Assembly (NCBI GenBank): GCA_963842125.1
Contig: CAWJFE010000001.1
Coordinates: forward strand, 930,001 to 994,000
DNA length: 64,000 nt
Origin: CAWCWK01 sp963842125
Lineage (GTDB): Bacteria; Pseudomonadota; Alphaproteobacteria; Rhizobiales; CAWCWK01
Reading direction: 5' to 3'
Below the pieces are notes generated by a model that was not told the DNA's origin, did not search any database, and saw only the letters and a program-made list of their open reading frames with translations. The position numbers were made by a program, and so were the translations under genes. Below, in pieces: positions 19,148 to 28,176 of this stretch; positions within the stretch are counted from its first letter, which is position 1, and every line of letters starts with the position of its first letter.

Positions 19148-20002
19148 CTAGCGGACGGCCGGCGCAGCCTCCGCCTCGCGATACGCCGCCTCCACAAGCG
19201 GGTCGGAGATCCAGCCCTCGACCGGGTCGGCAGCGGCCGGAATGCCGTAGGTCTCCGTGCGCTTCGTCGAGGCCCAGGCGGCCTGCACGGCGCAAAGGAG
19301 GGCATCGAGCGTGTCGGCGCTCGGATCGTCGGCGAGGTGCGGCGTCGTCCTGACGGTAAAGCCGTAACGGGCTTCGAAGGCCGGGCCTTCGAGGGCGGCG
19401 AGGATGGCGAGGCGGGCGGCGTGCTGGTCCGCCGTCCGGTTGGCGACCGTATCGGTCTTGTAGCTGCGCCGCCCGATGAGGCTGCGCGCGAGGATGCCCG
19501 GATAGCCCTCCACCACCACGCGGCCCGCATCGCCCGCCACGCCGTGCGCCGGCAGGTGCGCGCCGGACCTCAGGAGCCGGGGGACGCTCTCGAAATACAT
19601 CAGGCCGACGGGCACGCCGTAGAGTTTCTGCGGGCTGATCCCGCCGGCGAAGCGGTCGACGGCGCGGCGGTGTTCCCGGTCGCCGACGGCGCGCCCGCTG
19701 CGGTAGGCGTCGAGCGCGTCACGAAAGGCCTGGCGCTCGAGGCTGGCGACGTAGGCCGTGCAATCCGCCCATCTAAGGGGCCATCCGGCGTTCTCAAGGA
19801 AGCGTCTCGGCTGACCGAAGGGACAATCGATCGCCGCCACCCAGGGGCCGGGCTGGCGCAGGAGGTCCTCGAAGGTCGCGAAATCCGTCAGCGCGCTCGC
19901 CTCTCGTAAGCACAACCGTTCGCCCGTCAGCTCTGCGGTCTGGACGGTGATCGGCTTTCGCCGGCTCGGCCGGCTGGTGAAATCGACGCCGATGATCCGC
20001 AT
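19148..20002 (-). CDS. DUF429 family protein (RNase H-like fold)
   Basis: A 284-residue DUF429 member, predicted to adopt an RNase H-like nuclease fold. The start MRIIGVDFTSRPSRRKPIT holds the first acidic strand, and WVAAIDCPFGQPR and PSADTLDALLCAVQAAW give further acidic positions. Family members have no firmly established function. It is convergent to mutS and divergent from glnD. Confidence 0.8.
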   Translation of the reverse strand: MRIIGVDFTSRPSRRKPITVQTAELTGERLCLREASALTDFATFEDLLRQPGPWVAAIDCPFGQPRRFLENAGWPLRWADCTAYVASLERQAFRDALDAYRSGRAVGDREHRRAVDRFAGGISPQKLYGVPVGLMYFESVPRLLRSGAHLPAHGVAGDAGRVVVEGYPGILARSLIGRRSYKTDTVANRTADQHAARLAILAALEGPAFEARYGFTVRTTPHLADDPSADTLDALLCAVQAAWASTKRTETYGIPAAADPVEGWISDPLVEAAYREAEAAPAVR

Positions 20003-20138
20003 GGCCGGGCCTTCCTTGGCTATGACCCGTCCTGGCGCGGCTTGGCCGAGCTTCGCTTATGGGCATCCCCGGTCCGATCCGGCGGCCCAGCCTATCGCGC
20101 CCTTGACAATCGCGCACCCACCGCCCCGTTAGCGGGGC

Positions 20139-22979
20139 ATGTCCAGCACCGCGCCGTCATCGCCCGCCGCACCCGCCCCGCTCGCCGTGTCCGACGGTGA
20201 GATCCAGCGCGTGCGGGCCGAGATCCTCGCCCTTGGGGCGACCTGGCCGGAGGCCGACGGGCCGACGCGGCTGAAGGCGTTGGTCGAGCGGGGACGGGAG
20301 GCGGCGAAGCTCGCGCTCGAGGCCGGGCATGGGCGGGGCTGCGCGCGCCGGCTCTCTCGCCTCATGGATGCGGTGCTGGCCATGCTGGCCGAGGCGGCCG
20401 TGCGGCGGGTAAGCGATGGTGAAGGCCTGGCGCCGGTCGGCTTCGCCGTCGCCGCGCAGGGCGGCTATGGGCGCGGCACGCTTGCGCCCCGCTCCGACAT
20501 CGACCTCGTCTTCCTCACCCTCAAGGAGCCGACGCCCGCGCAGTGCCGCGCCGTCGAGGCCGTGCTCTATCCGCTCTGGGACCTCGGCCTCACCGTCGGC
20601 CACGCGACCCGCTCGCTCGACGAGTGCATCCGCCAGGCCAGGGCCGACATGACGACGCGCACGGCCACGCTCGACCTGCGGCATCTCTGGGGCGACGAGA
20701 CGCTGGTGCCGCGCGCGCTGGCCCGGTTCCGCAAGGAGATCGTCGCGGGCTCGGTGCCCGAATTCGTCGCCGCCAAGCTCGCCGAGCGCGACAAGCGCCA
20801 TTCGCGCCACGGCGCCTCGCGCTATGTCGTCGAGCCCGACGTCAAGGACGGCAAGGGCGGCCTGCGCGACCTCCACACGCTCTTCTGGATCGCCAAATAC
20901 GCCTATGCCGCCGACACGTCGGAGAAGATGGTCGCGCTCGGGCTCTACTCCCACGAGGAGCGCCGCGTCTTCGCGCGCTGCGCCGACTTCCTGTGGGCGG
21001 TGCGCTGCCACCTCCACTTCCTGACCGGTCGCGAGACCGACCGGCTCTCCTTCGACGTGCAGCCCGAGATCGCGCGCCGCATGGTGGCATCGGGCTTCGA
21101 TGTCGGGGCTGTGCCCGAGGGCCTGGCCCAGGTCGAGGCCGTTATGCGGCGCTATTTCACGGTCGCCAAGCAGGTCGGCGACCTCACCAATATCGTCTCC
21201 GCCGTGCTGGAGGAGCGCCAGCTCAAGGACAATCCCGGCCTGTCGCGCTTCCTGCCGCGCCTCAGACGCCCCAAGCCCCTGGCCGACGGTGACGGCTTCT
21301 TCGTCGAGAAGGGGCGGCTCAATGCCGAGGAGGGCTTGTTCGCGCGCGATCCCGTCGCCCTCATCCGCATGTTCCGGCTCGCCGACAAGCACGACCTCGC
21401 CTTTCACCCCGAGATGGTGCGCCGGGCGGCGCAGTCGCTGGAGCGGATCGACGATGGCGTGCGGGCCGATCCGGGCGCCAACGCGCTCTTCCTGGAGATC
21501 CTGACCGAATCGGACGATCCCGAGACGACGCTCAGGCGAATGAACGAGACGGGCGTGCTCGGCCGCTTCGTCCCCGTCTTCGGGCGGGTCGTGGCGATGA
21601 TGCAGTTCAACATGTATCACCACTTCACGGTCGACGAGCACCTCATCCGCACGGTCGGCGCACTCCACGCCATCGAGGCGGGCGAGCTGGCCGACGAGCA
21701 TCCGCTCTCGAGCAAGCTCATCCAGAACATCGAATCGCGGCGCATCCTCTACGTCGCCGCCTTCCTGCACGACGTCGCCAAGGGCCGCCCGGAGGACCAT
21801 TCGGAGGCCGGCGCCGAGGAGGCGCGCGCGCTCTGCCCCCGCCTCGGCCTCAACCCGGCCGAGACCGACGCCGTCGCCTGGCTCATCGAACAGCACCTGA
21901 CGATGAGCATGACGGCCCAGTCGCGCGATATCGGCGATCCCCGCACGATCGAGACCTTTGCCGGCATCGTCCAGAGCCCGGAGCGGCTCAAGCTCCTCAT
22001 GATCCTCACCGTCTGCGACATCCGCGCCGTCGGCCCCGGCGTCTGGAACGGCTGGAAGGGCGAGCTCATCCGCACGCTCTACCGCGAGACCGAGCCGATC
22101 GTGTCGGGCGGCGAGACGCTGGAGCCCCGCGAGCCACAGGTCGCGCATGCCAAGGCCGAACTGCGCGATGCGCTCGCCGACTGGTCCGACGAGACCTTCG
22201 CCGCCTATGCCGAGCGGCACTACCCGTCCTATTGGCGCAAGGTCGATCTCGCCCACCGCATCGCCCATGCCCGGTTCGTGGCCGAGGAGGACGCGCGCGG
22301 AACGGGCGACGGACCGGCGCTGGCCGTGCGGGGCGCGACGGACGCCTTCAAGGGCGTGACCGAGATCACCGTCTACGCCGCCGCCCACCCGCGCCTCGCC
22401 TCCACGATCGCGGGCGCCTGCGCGGCGTCGGGGGCCAACATCGTCGATGCGCAGTTCTTCTCCATGACGGACGGACGGGCGCTCGATGCCGTCTATATCC
22501 GGCGCATCTCGGACGAGGATGCCGACGAGATGGCGCGGGTCGATGCGATCGGCCGTGCGATCCGCGACGGATTGTCGGGCGCGGTGCGCCTGCCCGACAT
22601 CATCGCCCACAAGCGCCTGCGTCCGCGCGTGAAGGCGTTCACGCTGACGCCCGACGTGACGATCAACAACACCTGGTCGCAGCGCTTCACCGTCGTCGAG
22701 GTCGCCGGGCTCGACCGGCCGGGCCTTCTCTACGCACTGACCGGCGCGCTCTGGCGCTCGGGGGTGGACGTCGCCTCCGCCCATATCGCGACCTTCGGCG
22801 AGCGGGCGGTCGATGTCTTCTACGTCACCGACCTGACCGGCCATAAACTCCTCGACGAGACCCGCCGCGAGACCTTGCGCGAGACCCTGCGCGATGTGCT
22901 AGCCGACGAGGCGCCGGGCACGCGGGTGACCTATGAGCGCGAGAGGGCGCGGTTGGCGGACGAAGGTCTGGCGGATTAG
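20139..22979 (+). CDS. glnD: [protein-PII] uridylyltransferase / uridylyl-removing enzyme
   Basis: A bifunctional nitrogen sensor that uridylylates PII proteins when glutamine is low and deuridylylates them when it is high. The 946 residues hold a nucleotidyltransferase domain (GGYGRGTLAPRSDIDL, about 108-122), a helical middle region, an HD domain (FLHDVAKGRPEDHSEAG, about 540) and two C-terminal ACT domains (about 740 and 850) that bind glutamine. The stop codon overlaps the convergent rsmE stop by 4 bp. Length and order match the family. Confidence 0.97.
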   Translation: MSSTAPSSPAAPAPLAVSDGEIQRVRAEILALGATWPEADGPTRLKALVERGREAAKLALEAGHGRGCARRLSRLMDAVLAMLAEAAVRRVSDGEGLAPVGFAVAAQGGYGRGTLAPRSDIDLVFLTLKEPTPAQCRAVEAVLYPLWDLGLTVGHATRSLDECIRQARADMTTRTATLDLRHLWGDETLVPRALARFRKEIVAGSVPEFVAAKLAERDKRHSRHGASRYVVEPDVKDGKGGLRDLHTLFWIAKYAYAADTSEKMVALGLYSHEERRVFARCADFLWAVRCHLHFLTGRETDRLSFDVQPEIARRMVASGFDVGAVPEGLAQVEAVMRRYFTVAKQVGDLTNIVSAVLEERQLKDNPGLSRFLPRLRRPKPLADGDGFFVEKGRLNAEEGLFARDPVALIRMFRLADKHDLAFHPEMVRRAAQSLERIDDGVRADPGANALFLEILTESDDPETTLRRMNETGVLGRFVPVFGRVVAMMQFNMYHHFTVDEHLIRTVGALHAIEAGELADEHPLSSKLIQNIESRRILYVAAFLHDVAKGRPEDHSEAGAEEARALCPRLGLNPAETDAVAWLIEQHLTMSMTAQSRDIGDPRTIETFAGIVQSPERLKLLMILTVCDIRAVGPGVWNGWKGELIRTLYRETEPIVSGGETLEPREPQVAHAKAELRDALADWSDETFAAYAERHYPSYWRKVDLAHRIAHARFVAEEDARGTGDGPALAVRGATDAFKGVTEITVYAAAHPRLASTIAGACAASGANIVDAQFFSMTDGRALDAVYIRRISDEDADEMARVDAIGRAIRDGLSGAVRLPDIIAHKRLRPRVKAFTLTPDVTINNTWSQRFTVVEVAGLDRPGLLYALTGALWRSGVDVASAHIATFGERAVDVFYVTDLTGHKLLDETRRETLRETLRDVLADEAPGTRVTYERERARLADEGLAD

Positions 22980-23800
22980 CGTGGCTCGGTGGGGGTCGTG
23001 TCCGCCGGAAGGGCATCGGTCGCAGCCGCTCCCTCGCCTTCATCATTTCCCCTCCCGTCACTTTCGCGCCCGTCCCCCAGCACCGCCTGCACCAGCGCGA
23101 GCCCCGCGACCGCCGCCGTGTCGGCCCGCAGGATCCGGGGCCCGAGCGAGAGCCGCGCCGCGCCGGCGACCATGAGCCGCTCGCGCTCGTCGCTCGAGAA
23201 GCCGCCCTCGGGGCCGACGATGAGCGTGGCCGGACTGGATGCGAGGCCCTGAAGGATGGTGAGGGCCGGCGCCTCGGCCCGCTCGTCGCACATCAGGAGG
23301 TGGTCCGCCGCCCCCTCGCGGCCGATGAGAAACGCCTCGAGCGACAGCGGCTGCGCGACCTCGGCCAGCCCGAGGAGCCCGCATTGCTCGGCCGCCTCGC
23401 GCACATTGGCGCGCATCCGCTCGACATTGACCCGCGTGACCTGCGTGTGATGGGTCAGCACCGGTTGGAGCCGGCCCACCCCCATCTCGACCGCCTTCTG
23501 GACCATGTAGTCGAGCCGCGCCGATTTCAGCGGCGCGAAGGCATAGGTGATGGTGGAGGCGGGCGTCTGCGGGCGGGACTGGTCCAGAAGCGTCAGCATC
23601 GTCGCCGTCTTGTGCGGGCGGGCGATGGTGGCCCGCCACTCCCCGTCGCGCCCGTTGAAGAGGAGGAGCGGAGCGCCCGCCTCCATCCGCAACACGTTGG
23701 TGAGGTAGTGCGACTGCGGCTTGTCGAGCGTCATCTCGCGCCCGCCCGCGAGGGGCGCCTCGACGAAGAGGCGCTGGGTGCGGAAATCATGTGTCGGCAT
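22976..23800 (-). CDS. rsmE: 16S rRNA (uracil(1498)-N3)-methyltransferase
   Basis: A SPOUT methyltransferase that makes m3U1498 in 16S rRNA. The N-terminal PUA-like part includes SHYLTNVLRMEAGAPLLLF. The knotted C-terminal domain has VGPEGGFSSDERERL and LGPRILRADTAAVAGLALV, which bind S-adenosylmethionine. An extra acidic tail of about 30 residues ends the protein (274 residues). The start MPTHDFRTQRLF at 23800 fits the family. Divergent ubiA lies 154 bp away. Confidence 0.94.
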   Translation of the reverse strand: MPTHDFRTQRLFVEAPLAGGREMTLDKPQSHYLTNVLRMEAGAPLLLFNGRDGEWRATIARPHKTATMLTLLDQSRPQTPASTITYAFAPLKSARLDYMVQKAVEMGVGRLQPVLTHHTQVTRVNVERMRANVREAAEQCGLLGLAEVAQPLSLEAFLIGREGAADHLLMCDERAEAPALTILQGLASSPATLIVGPEGGFSSDERERLMVAGAARLSLGPRILRADTAAVAGLALVQAVLGDGRESDGRGNDEGEGAAATDALPADTTPTEPR

Positions 23801-23954
23801 GGAAAGGCCACCGGTGGGATCGCTGGCGCAAAGCGTAGCGCGTCGCGGGGCCGCGAGCCAGCGCAGGCGATGGCGGTCTCGCCGCCACTCCGCCGCACCC
23901 TCCACCCCGGCTCTGGATGCTGCTAGGAAGCGGCCCACGGCAGCCGAGGCCGTG

Positions 23955-24995
23955 ATGATCAGGCGAAAGACGCGTCCGATGAGCGAAGCCCCGAGACGTA
24001 TCGAGCCGGACGCGGCCGCCGCCGCCGCCCCGTACCGTGCCCCCCCGCGTGCCGAAGCCGCACCCCCCGATACCGCCTTGCCCGACGCGGCCGGCAACTG
24101 GGCCGACCGGCTGCCGGCCTCCTGGCGTCCCTATGCCCGGCTCGCCCGCTGGGACCGCCCGATCGGCTGGCAGCTTCTCATGTGGCCCTGCTGGTGGAGC
24201 GTGATGCTCGCCTGGCCCACGCTTGAGCGGGCCGGCGCCCTTCCCGGCTGGGGGCAGATCGTGTGGCATCTCGTGCTCTTCGCTCTGGGGGCCATCGCGA
24301 TGCGGGGCGCCGGCTGCACCTATAACGACATCGTCGATCGCGATCTCGACGCGAAGGTCGCCCGCACCGCCGCCCGCCCGATCGCGAGCGGGCGTATCAG
24401 GGCGCGGTCCGCCGCCGTCTTCGCCGCGCTGCAAGCGCTTGTGGGGCTCGTCGTCGTCCTCCAGTTCGACGCCTTCACGATCGTGCTCAGCCTCGCCTCC
24501 CTCCTCGTCGTTGCCGCCTATCCCTTCGCCAAGCGGATCACCCATTGGCCGCAAAGCGTGCTCGGCCTCGCCTTCTCCTGGGGGGCGCTCGTCGGCTGGG
24601 CCTCGCTGATCGGGGGCCTCGGCCTCGCGCCGATCCTTCTCTTCATGGGCACCGTCCTCTGGGTGATCGGCTACGACACGATCTATGCCCATCAGGACCG
24701 CGAGGACGACGCCCTTCTCGGCATCGGCTCGACGGCGCTGCGTTTCGGCGCCGCAACGCCCCGCTGGCTCGCCGGCTTCTATGGAGGATGCGTTCTCCTC
24801 ATCGTGACCGCGTTCTGGCTGGCGGGCGTCGGCTGGGTCGGTCTCGGGGGTCTTGCGGTCTTCGCCGGCCTTCTCGGCGCCCAGGTCGCGCGGCTCGATA
24901 TCGACGATCCGGCCCTTTGCCTCAGACTCTTCAAGGCCAATCATCCGGCCGGTGCCGCCCTCTGGGCAGGTCTCGCGATCGATGCGCTCCTTTGA
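23955..24995 (+). CDS. ubiA: 4-hydroxybenzoate octaprenyltransferase
   Basis: An integral membrane prenyltransferase of ubiquinone synthesis. The two aspartate-rich motifs are present: NDIVDRDLDAKVARTAARP near residue 130 and YDTIYAHQDREDD near 245, along with eight or so hydrophobic segments. An N-terminal extension of about 50 residues rich in Ala and Pro precedes the core. ATG 23955 has GAGG 5 nt upstream; ATG 23979 is an alternative. The stop lies inside a short AT-rich island that looks like the promoter of the next gene. Confidence 0.94.
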   Translation: MIRRKTRPMSEAPRRIEPDAAAAAAPYRAPPRAEAAPPDTALPDAAGNWADRLPASWRPYARLARWDRPIGWQLLMWPCWWSVMLAWPTLERAGALPGWGQIVWHLVLFALGAIAMRGAGCTYNDIVDRDLDAKVARTAARPIASGRIRARSAAVFAALQALVGLVVVLQFDAFTIVLSLASLLVVAAYPFAKRITHWPQSVLGLAFSWGALVGWASLIGGLGLAPILLFMGTVLWVIGYDTIYAHQDREDDALLGIGSTALRFGAATPRWLAGFYGGCVLLIVTAFWLAGVGWVGLGGLAVFAGLLGAQVARLDIDDPALCLRLFKANHPAGAALWAGLAIDALL

Positions 24996-25021
24996 AATAA
25001 AATCGAATTTAGGGCTAATAT
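24992..25021 (+). promoter_or_regulatory. candidate sigma-70 promoter of the KaiC cluster
   Basis: An AT-rich island, striking in this GC-rich DNA, overlaps the ubiA stop. It offers TTGAAA and TAATAT separated by 18 bp, about 105 nt before the KaiC-family start. An imperfect inverted repeat (TAGG and CCTA around 8 nt) covers the -10 region. Confidence 0.5.
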
Positions 25022-25126
25022 CCTAGAACTTTGTGGGCCATCACGGCGTTCCCCGTTGCCATCTGTGCTTCGCGCGGCATCCCGGACGCCCGACCTCACG
25101 GCCATACGGAACGGACACCACGCCCT

Positions 25127-26575
25127 ATGCCAACCTACAATCCCAGCGACGACATCGTGAAGCTCGGCACCGAGGGCCTCGACGAGATCCTGGGCGGTGG
25201 TCTGCCGGGACGCCATCTCTATCTCCTCGAGGGTGGCCCCGGCACCGGCAAGACGACGCTCGCCCTCCTCTTCCTCTTGGAGGGCATCAAGCGCGGCGAG
25301 AAGGTGCTCTACGTCACCCTCTCGCAGACCAAGCAGGAGCTGGAGCAGATCGCGCATTCGCACGGCTGGTCGCTCGACGGCGTGGTCGTGGAGGATTTGG
25401 AGGCGACGGCCGATCAGCGCGACGAGTTCGCGCAGACCGTCCTCCAGACCGCCGACATCCAACTCGACCGCACCCGCCAGTCGATCGAGGACGCGCTCAA
25501 GGAGCATCAGCCGACGCGCCTCGTCTACGATTCCCTCCTCGAGGTGCGCCACCTCTCGTCCGACGTGCTGCGCTACCGGCGCGAGATGCTGGGCCTCAAA
25601 TCCTTCATCTCGGAGCGCGGCATCGCGACGCTCGCCATCGACACGCTGACCGATGATGGCGAATCGGACACCGAGCTCGAGGGGCTCGTTCACGGCATTC
25701 TCCATCTCGACAAGCATCTGCCCGAATACGGCACCGCCCGTCGCCGGATCGAGATCTCCAAGATGCGCGGCGTCGCCTTCGCCGATGGCTGGCACGACAT
25801 GGCGATCCGGCGCGGCACCGGGATCGAGGTCTACCCGCGGGTCGTGCCCGAGCTTGCCGACGAGGCGCGTGTGACCAAGCTCATCCAGTCGGGTGTCGAG
25901 AAGCTGGACGCGATGCTCGACGGCGGCATGGAGGCGGGCACGACGACGATCATGACGGGCCAGGCCGGCACCGGCAAATCGACGCTGTCCTCGCTCTACG
26001 CCCATGCCGCGTTGGAGCGCGGCGAGAGTGTCTGCTTCTTCCTCTTCGAGGAGCGCCGCGAGACCTTCTTCAGGCGCTGTGAGGGTCTGGGCATGGACAT
26101 GCGCGGCCATGCCGAGAGCGGCCGCCTGCGCCTCTACGACTTCACGCCGGCCGAGATCTCGCCGGGTGAGTTCAGCCGCACCGTCCAGCGCGATCTCGAC
26201 GAGGTGGATGTCAGCGTCGTCGTCATCGACAGCTTCACCGGATACCTCTCCGCGCTTCCGCACGGGTCCGAAGCGGTGATGCAGCTGCAGACGCTGCTGA
26301 AATACCTCACCCGGCGCGGCGTCCTCGTCCTCATCGTCGTGGCGCAGCACGGGCTTCTCGGCAACGACATCGTGACGGATGTCGATGTGAGCTTTCTCGG
26401 CGACACGATTCTCCTCCTTCGCATGCACGAGGAGCGCCCGCGCATCACGCGCTCCATCACGGCGGTCAAGAAGCGCCACGGCCCGCACGACATGACGGTC
26501 TACGAACTCGACATCCACCCCGGCGGCATCGCGATCGGCGCCTATGGCGGCAGCGGCCCCCTGGTCGGACGGTGA
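25127..26575 (+). CDS. KaiC-family double-domain ATPase
   Basis: A 482-residue protein of two RecA-like domains, as in the cyanobacterial clock ATPase KaiC. The first domain has P-loop GGPGTGKT (36-43), the second GQAGTGKS (278-285). In the second domain the catalytic pair EE is kept (308-309), and Ser422 aligns by eye with the Ser431 phosphosite, but the Thr432 position is Phe423. In the first domain the usual EE region reads LSQT (65-68), so the catalytic glutamates appear lost. No kaiA or kaiB is in the window. An HWE kinase and a receiver follow, a grouping known from other alphaproteobacteria. The role is inferred to be signalling rather than timekeeping. Confidence 0.9.
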   Translation: MPTYNPSDDIVKLGTEGLDEILGGGLPGRHLYLLEGGPGTGKTTLALLFLLEGIKRGEKVLYVTLSQTKQELEQIAHSHGWSLDGVVVEDLEATADQRDEFAQTVLQTADIQLDRTRQSIEDALKEHQPTRLVYDSLLEVRHLSSDVLRYRREMLGLKSFISERGIATLAIDTLTDDGESDTELEGLVHGILHLDKHLPEYGTARRRIEISKMRGVAFADGWHDMAIRRGTGIEVYPRVVPELADEARVTKLIQSGVEKLDAMLDGGMEAGTTTIMTGQAGTGKSTLSSLYAHAALERGESVCFFLFEERRETFFRRCEGLGMDMRGHAESGRLRLYDFTPAEISPGEFSRTVQRDLDEVDVSVVVIDSFTGYLSALPHGSEAVMQLQTLLKYLTRRGVLVLIVVAQHGLLGNDIVTDVDVSFLGDTILLLRMHEERPRITRSITAVKKRHGPHDMTVYELDIHPGGIAIGAYGGSGPLVGR

Positions 26576-26620
26576 GGGCGGCGATGCGCGATCGCGGTTC
26601 GCGCCAATCTTCGTGTCAAT

Positions 26621-26644
26621 CTCGGCGCCAGTCTCGGCGCCAGT
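26621..26644. repeat. 12-bp tandem duplication before the HWE kinase
   Basis: CTCGGCGCCAGT occurs twice in direct succession, with degenerate flanking copies, in the 109-bp gap between the KaiC-family gene and the kinase. Confidence 0.8.
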
Positions 26645-26684
26645 CTTCGCACCATGCCCGGCGCCGATGTGGAGAGGCGGGCCG

Positions 26685-27944
26685 GTGACGCAATCCGCCG
26701 ACGACAGCCGCGGGCAGGCGGGCGCAGGCGAACACGGAGCGGCCGGACAGCCGGTCGCGCTCGAGCGCCGCGTGGCGACGGGTCTCGACGCCTGGGCCGC
26801 GGCCGATGGCGGGCGGAAGCCCGGCATGGCCGAGCTTCTCGGCCGGGCCGCCAATGCGCCGCGCAAGGCCGATCCCGTTCTCGTCTACGCGCCGCTGCGG
26901 CATGACGGGCCGGCGCTGACGCGTCTCCTGCGGGACGATGGCGTGCGCGTCACGCTCTGCACCGATCTCGACGCGATGCGCGCGGCTCTCGATGAGCCCG
27001 TCGGCATGTTCGTCTTCACGCAGGAAGCCTTCTCGCCCGACATGCTCGCCTTCCTGCGCCCCTGGCTAGAGGCGCAGGAGGTCTGGTCGGAGCCCCCCGT
27101 CGTCGCGCTCCTCGATCCGCGCCAGCACGGGCGCTCGCGCTCGGCCCACCTGACGCAAGCCCTGCCCAACGCGACCATCCTCGTGCTGGAGCGCCCCGTC
27201 CGCGCGCTCGAATTCCTCTCCTCGGTCCGCATCTCGCTCCAGACCCGGCGTCGCCAGCTCGACCTGCGCGACCAGTTCCTCGTCCAGGCCGACCTGCTGC
27301 GCGAGCTGAGCCACCGGGTGAAGAACGCGCTCGCCAACGTCTATGCCGTCTACCGGATGACCTATCGGCACAGCGCCGATCTCCAGAGCTTCGGCCCCGT
27401 CTTCGAGGCGCGTCTCCAGGCGCTCTCGCGCGTCCATCAGATGCTCACGACGTCGGGCTGGCAGGGCGCCGATCTCGAAGCCATGGCGCAGGATACGCTG
27501 GCCCCCTACGGCGCGGGGCTGAAGGTCGGCGCGGTGGTGAAGGGCAGCGAGGCCGGGAACGGCGACCGCGAGGCGGAGCCTCCGCGCGTGACCATTGCCG
27601 GTCCGTCCGTTCCGCTACCGCCCCGGCAGGCGCTCAGCATGGCGCTGACACTGCACGAACTGGCCACCAATGCCGCCAAATACGGCGCCCTCAGCGTCGG
27701 CGAGGGCCATATCGACCTGACCTGGTCCGTCGAGACGAGCCGTGATGAGGACGACAGGCGCTCGCGGCTCCTGACGCTCGCCTGGCGCGAGAGCGATGGC
27801 CCCGAGGTCTCCGACCCGGAGGCGTCCGGCTTCGGCACCACCTTCATCCGCTCCGCCCTCCGCGCCGAGCAGGACGGACGGGTCGATTTCACCTATCGTG
27901 CCGACGGCCTGACCTGCGACATCGCCTTCCGCCTCGATGGGTAG
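26685..27944 (+). CDS. HWE-family sensor histidine kinase with degenerate receiver
   Basis: A soluble 419-residue histidine kinase. The phosphoacceptor box is ELSHRVKNALAN (His210), followed by an ATPase domain with LHELATNAAKYGALS and the family-defining WRE in LAWRESDG. About residues 63-185 look like a receiver domain that has lost its chemistry: there is no Asp at the phosphorylation site (VFTQEAF), and the conserved Lys is Arg in ERPVRALEF. The domain therefore probably serves for binding rather than phosphotransfer. GTG 26685 has GGAGAGG 7 nt upstream and is preferred over ATG 26667. HWE kinases often feed the PhyR/EcfG general stress response. Confidence 0.88.
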   Translation: MTQSADDSRGQAGAGEHGAAGQPVALERRVATGLDAWAAADGGRKPGMAELLGRAANAPRKADPVLVYAPLRHDGPALTRLLRDDGVRVTLCTDLDAMRAALDEPVGMFVFTQEAFSPDMLAFLRPWLEAQEVWSEPPVVALLDPRQHGRSRSAHLTQALPNATILVLERPVRALEFLSSVRISLQTRRRQLDLRDQFLVQADLLRELSHRVKNALANVYAVYRMTYRHSADLQSFGPVFEARLQALSRVHQMLTTSGWQGADLEAMAQDTLAPYGAGLKVGAVVKGSEAGNGDREAEPPRVTIAGPSVPLPPRQALSMALTLHELATNAAKYGALSVGEGHIDLTWSVETSRDEDDRRSRLLTLAWRESDGPEVSDPEASGFGTTFIRSALRAEQDGRVDFTYRADGLTCDIAFRLDG

Positions 27945-28077
27945 GCGGCTCCGACCTCGAGGCGCGCGGGGCGAACCGCGACCGGACGGAACGCCGTCGC
28001 CCGTCGCGCTCTATCGCGCGATCTCTCGCTCTCGACCCTTCGCCTGCGGGTAACGTCACAAAGATCGACCGGGCAGT

Positions 28078-28102
28078 GGAACGCATCCCACCGGCCAGCG
28101 TT
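28078..28102 (+). promoter_or_regulatory. candidate sigma-EcfG promoter of the receiver gene
   Basis: GGAAC is followed after exactly 16 bp by CGTT, the pattern used by the alphaproteobacterial general stress sigma factor EcfG. It lies 75 nt before the start of the single-domain response regulator, a normal distance for a promoter with a short leader. Confidence 0.55.
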
Positions 28103-28176
28103 TCGCTCCTTACGAACGGTTGCGGCTTTCTCGCTTCGAGCCCTCCGGCACATCCAATGGGATACCATCGCACACC

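Noticed and set aside
20157..22844. An 895-codon frame antisense to glnD
   Set aside because: No ribosome site or recognisable domain; glnD accounts for the region.
25127..26575. Calling the gene a circadian clock kaiC
   Set aside because: No kaiA or kaiB in the window, one phosphosite replaced and the first ATPase domain degenerate; family membership is clear but clock function is not.
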